Assembly: GCA_050633885.1 (NCBI GenBank)
Contig: JBOEHK010000005.1
Coordinates: 124,001 to 188,000, forward strand
From: JAWSVE01 sp050633885
GTDB taxonomy: Bacteria > Pseudomonadota > Gammaproteobacteria > Pseudomonadales > Cellvibrionaceae
Direction of reading: 5' to 3'
Length of the DNA: 64,000 nt
In this document: positions 62,137 through 64,000 of the stretch, piece by piece
How the letters are laid out: each line of letters begins with the position of its first letter
Numbering within the stretch: the stretch's first letter is position 1
Translations under genes and position numbers: made by a program
Notes under the pieces: model-generated
Told to the model about the DNA's origin: nothing
Database searches by the model: none
Seen by the model: the letters and a program-made list of their open reading frames with translations, nothing else

Positions 62137-63195
62137 TCATCCAAAAACATAGCCATCAAATAATTTTCTAGCCGTTCTTATTAACGCTGCATCTGTTACT
62201 TCATTGTCATCGTTAAGCTTGAGCTGAACAGCCATACTGCCGGTTGGATGTTCTACGTCTAATGCAATTTTTTTTCCGTCATATTTTTTTGACATTTGAT
62301 GTGCAACAGAACCTTGTAGACAACAAGCCGTGGCCACACTCACGGCTCCTAATACACCGATAGAAGCATGACAACGATGCGGGATAAAAGTACGGGTGGA
62401 AATCGCTCCGCCATTTAACGCAGGACTAACCATCGTCATTTTTGGAATAGATTTCTCTTGCACATCCCCAAGATTCATCATCGGTCCGACTTTCAATCGA
62501 ATAGATTCTAATTTTTCTTTTAACGACACATTCGCTTCTAATTCTTCACGAGTTTCTTTACCAGTCATCCCCATGTCAGACGCGCGCAAGATAACCACCG
62601 GCATACCATTGTCGATACAAGTCACATCGACGCCATCAATGGAATCTATTACAGAACCGGTAGGAAGAAGAGCGCCACAACTTGAACCGGTAGTGTCTTG
62701 AAAATTAAGTGGGATCGAGCTTGCCGTACCTGGTACGCCATCAATTGACGCATCACCTTGGTAGCTCACTTTACCCTTTGGAGTAGAGACTGTTGCGATG
62801 GCAACCTGCTCCGTATTTTCCATAAAAATGTTAACTGACGTTTCATAATCGGCAGCTTTAACAATTCCACGCTCAATCGCAAAAGGCCCAACGCCGGACA
62901 AAATGTTTCCGCAATTTTGCGCGTCAGTCACAATCGCCTGATCAACGAATACTTGTAAAAAAAGATAATCAACATCAACACCGGGTCGTGATGAAGGGCT
63001 TACTATTGCCACTTTTGACGTGAGCGGATCCGCTCCTCCCATACCATCAATCTGAACAGCGTCAGGCGAACCCATCATGCTCAATAAAAATTCATCACGT
63101 TCTTTCGTATCAATCGGCAAATCAGATTTTAAAAAAAACCCGCCTTTTGATGTCCCGCCGCGCATCCACATACAGCGGATTCCACGATCAGACAT
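62137..63195 (-). CDS. galD: 4-oxalomesaconate tautomerase, PrpF family
   Basis: A 352-residue PrpF-fold isomerase. MRGGTSKGGFFL, QNCGNILSGVGPFAI and CHASIGVLGAV carry the two active-site cysteines. GalD converts the keto and enol forms of 4-oxalomesaconate so that hydration to CHA can proceed. LigU is the related enzyme in the Sphingobium pathway, so either name could be used. It overlaps ligK by eight bases. Confidence 0.88.
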   Translation of the reverse strand: MSDRGIRCMWMRGGTSKGGFFLKSDLPIDTKERDEFLLSMMGSPDAVQIDGMGGADPLTSKVAIVSPSSRPGVDVDYLFLQVFVDQAIVTDAQNCGNILSGVGPFAIERGIVKAADYETSVNIFMENTEQVAIATVSTPKGKVSYQGDASIDGVPGTASSIPLNFQDTTGSSCGALLPTGSVIDSIDGVDVTCIDNGMPVVILRASDMGMTGKETREELEANVSLKEKLESIRLKVGPMMNLGDVQEKSIPKMTMVSPALNGGAISTRTFIPHRCHASIGVLGAVSVATACCLQGSVAHQMSKKYDGKKIALDVEHPTGSMAVQLKLNDDNEVTDAALIRTARKLFDGYVFG

Positions 63196-63865
63196 ATTTC
63201 AAACCTTTTTCTTCTAAACGTCCGCGCATATTGTAAATATCTAATCCAAGCTCACCATTGGCTAAGCGTATTCGTTTTTCTTCTTCGCGCTGAACTCTTG
63301 CCATCGATTCTTTCAGCACTTCTTCAGCTTCGTCTCGACGCACGACAACAACACCATCGTCATCAGCAACAATAACATCACCGGGGTTTATTAATTCATC
63401 CGCACAAACCAGTGGAATATTCACAGAGCCAATAGTTTCTTTTATTGTTCCTTGAGAGAATACGTGTTTTGACCAAACCGGAAAATTCATTGATTTTAAA
63501 TCTCGTGTATCGCGAACACCGCCTTCGATAATTAAACCGACCACACCTCGCGCTTGCGCTGACGTCGCTAGTAAATCGCCAAAAAAACCATGATTCGAAG
63601 GAGATGTCGGCGCAAACACTAAGATATCACCCGGCTTTGCTTGCTCAATCGCCACATGCATCATCCAGTTATCACCAGCAGCACCAGAAATAGTTAATGC
63701 GCTACCAGCGATACAAACGTCAGGATAAATGGGACGCATGTAATCGGCTAACAAACCTTTTCTGCCCTGCGATTCATGAACTGTAGCGACTCCGCATTTT
63801 TGCAGACCCATAATAATGTCCGAATCAACTCTCTCGACATTCTGAACAACGATATTTTCTTTCAT
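63188..63865 (-). CDS. ligK: 4-carboxy-4-hydroxy-2-oxoadipate aldolase, RraA-like
   Basis: About 225 residues from ATG 63865; a TTG at 63889 in frame adds a Cys-rich stub and is unlikely. The RraA-like fold has GSALTISGAAGDNW, the KPGDILVFAPTS loop and GLIIEGGVRDTRDL, containing Arg and Asp of the metal/pyruvate site. It splits CHA to pyruvate and oxaloacetate, also acting as an oxaloacetate decarboxylase in relatives. It is the first gene of the operon visible here; genes further right are out of view. Confidence 0.92.
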   Translation of the reverse strand: MKENIVVQNVERVDSDIIMGLQKCGVATVHESQGRKGLLADYMRPIYPDVCIAGSALTISGAAGDNWMMHVAIEQAKPGDILVFAPTSPSNHGFFGDLLATSAQARGVVGLIIEGGVRDTRDLKSMNFPVWSKHVFSQGTIKETIGSVNIPLVCADELINPGDVIVADDDGVVVVRRDEAEEVLKESMARVQREEEKRIRLANGELGLDIYNMRGRLEEKGLKYV

Positions 63866-64000
63866 AGCAATACAACCATAGCAACACAACTTTTTAACGA
63901 ATTTCCAACTAAATTCTTAGTACTGATGACAAACAACAATTCTTATCAGATAATAATTAGTCAACAATTTTTAATCGCGAGAAAACTTTTTTCGTATTGT

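Overview
This is an AT-rich chromosomal segment from a free-living, probably marine gammaproteobacterium. The clues are homodimeric aceE with aceF, a BepA-type M48 protease, MiaE, the CbpA-CbpM chaperone pair, PbpG, TusA, proteobacterial DnaE, and small proteins resembling families I associate with Cellvibrionales-type bacteria. The order-level placement is inference. I saw no rRNA, tRNA, CRISPR array, transposase or phage gene. Two genes run off or close to the edges: a lipoprotein hydrolase at the left end and the protocatechuate-cleavage operon at the right end.

Layout. (1) 1-12443: seven exported or lipid-anchored ester hydrolases (one polyester-depolymerase-like lipoprotein, two beta-lactamase-fold serine hydrolases, four type-B carboxylesterases), an IclR regulator and an exported DapA/aldolase-fold protein. 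(2) 12700-15847: an orphan 73-residue protein and an exported two-subunit molybdenum hydroxylase of the IorAB type. (3) 16398-21167: an exported methyltransferase, MiaE, a GT-A glycosyltransferase, a PhnZ-like HD-domain protein, a small lipoprotein and a flavodoxin-like reductase. (4) 21251-26259, minus strand: an LbtU-like porin broken by a one-base frameshift, an ECF sigma factor, an MscS channel, a small membrane protein and an OmpA-type cell-wall anchor. (5) 26735-44400, mostly housekeeping: acyl-CoA dehydrogenase, HDOD protein, aceF/aceE, AI-2E permease, TusA, BepA, MAPEG protein, potassium channel, amino-acid permease, YciH/SUI1, phospholipase-D lipoprotein and PbpG. (6) 44691-48772: a tight four-gene unit of a PQQ-cytochrome c dehydrogenase lipoprotein, a GST-like protein, a 90-residue protein ending in Cys-Cys and a cysteine-free ArsA/Get3-family ATPase. 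(7) 48796-57403: a lipoprotein, CbpM/CbpA, MscS, a small conserved protein, an HTH-methyltransferase fusion and dnaE. (8) 57631-63865: pobA, an AraC regulator and the protocatechuate 4,5-cleavage genes ligB, ligA, ligI, galD and ligK.

How the genes fit together. The right end turns 4-hydroxybenzoate into protocatechuate (PobA), opens the ring (LigAB) and takes the products to pyruvate and oxaloacetate (LigI, GalD, LigK). ligC and a hydratase (ligJ/galB) are not visible and may lie to the right. The esterase array on the left looks like a periplasmic ester-processing island, and its substrate cannot be read from the sequence. The least explained unit is the PQQ dehydrogenase / GST / CC-tail / ArsA operon.

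A recurring oddity is short tandem duplications (10-18 bp units) in many spacers, several of them covering a stop codon or lying just upstream of a start.
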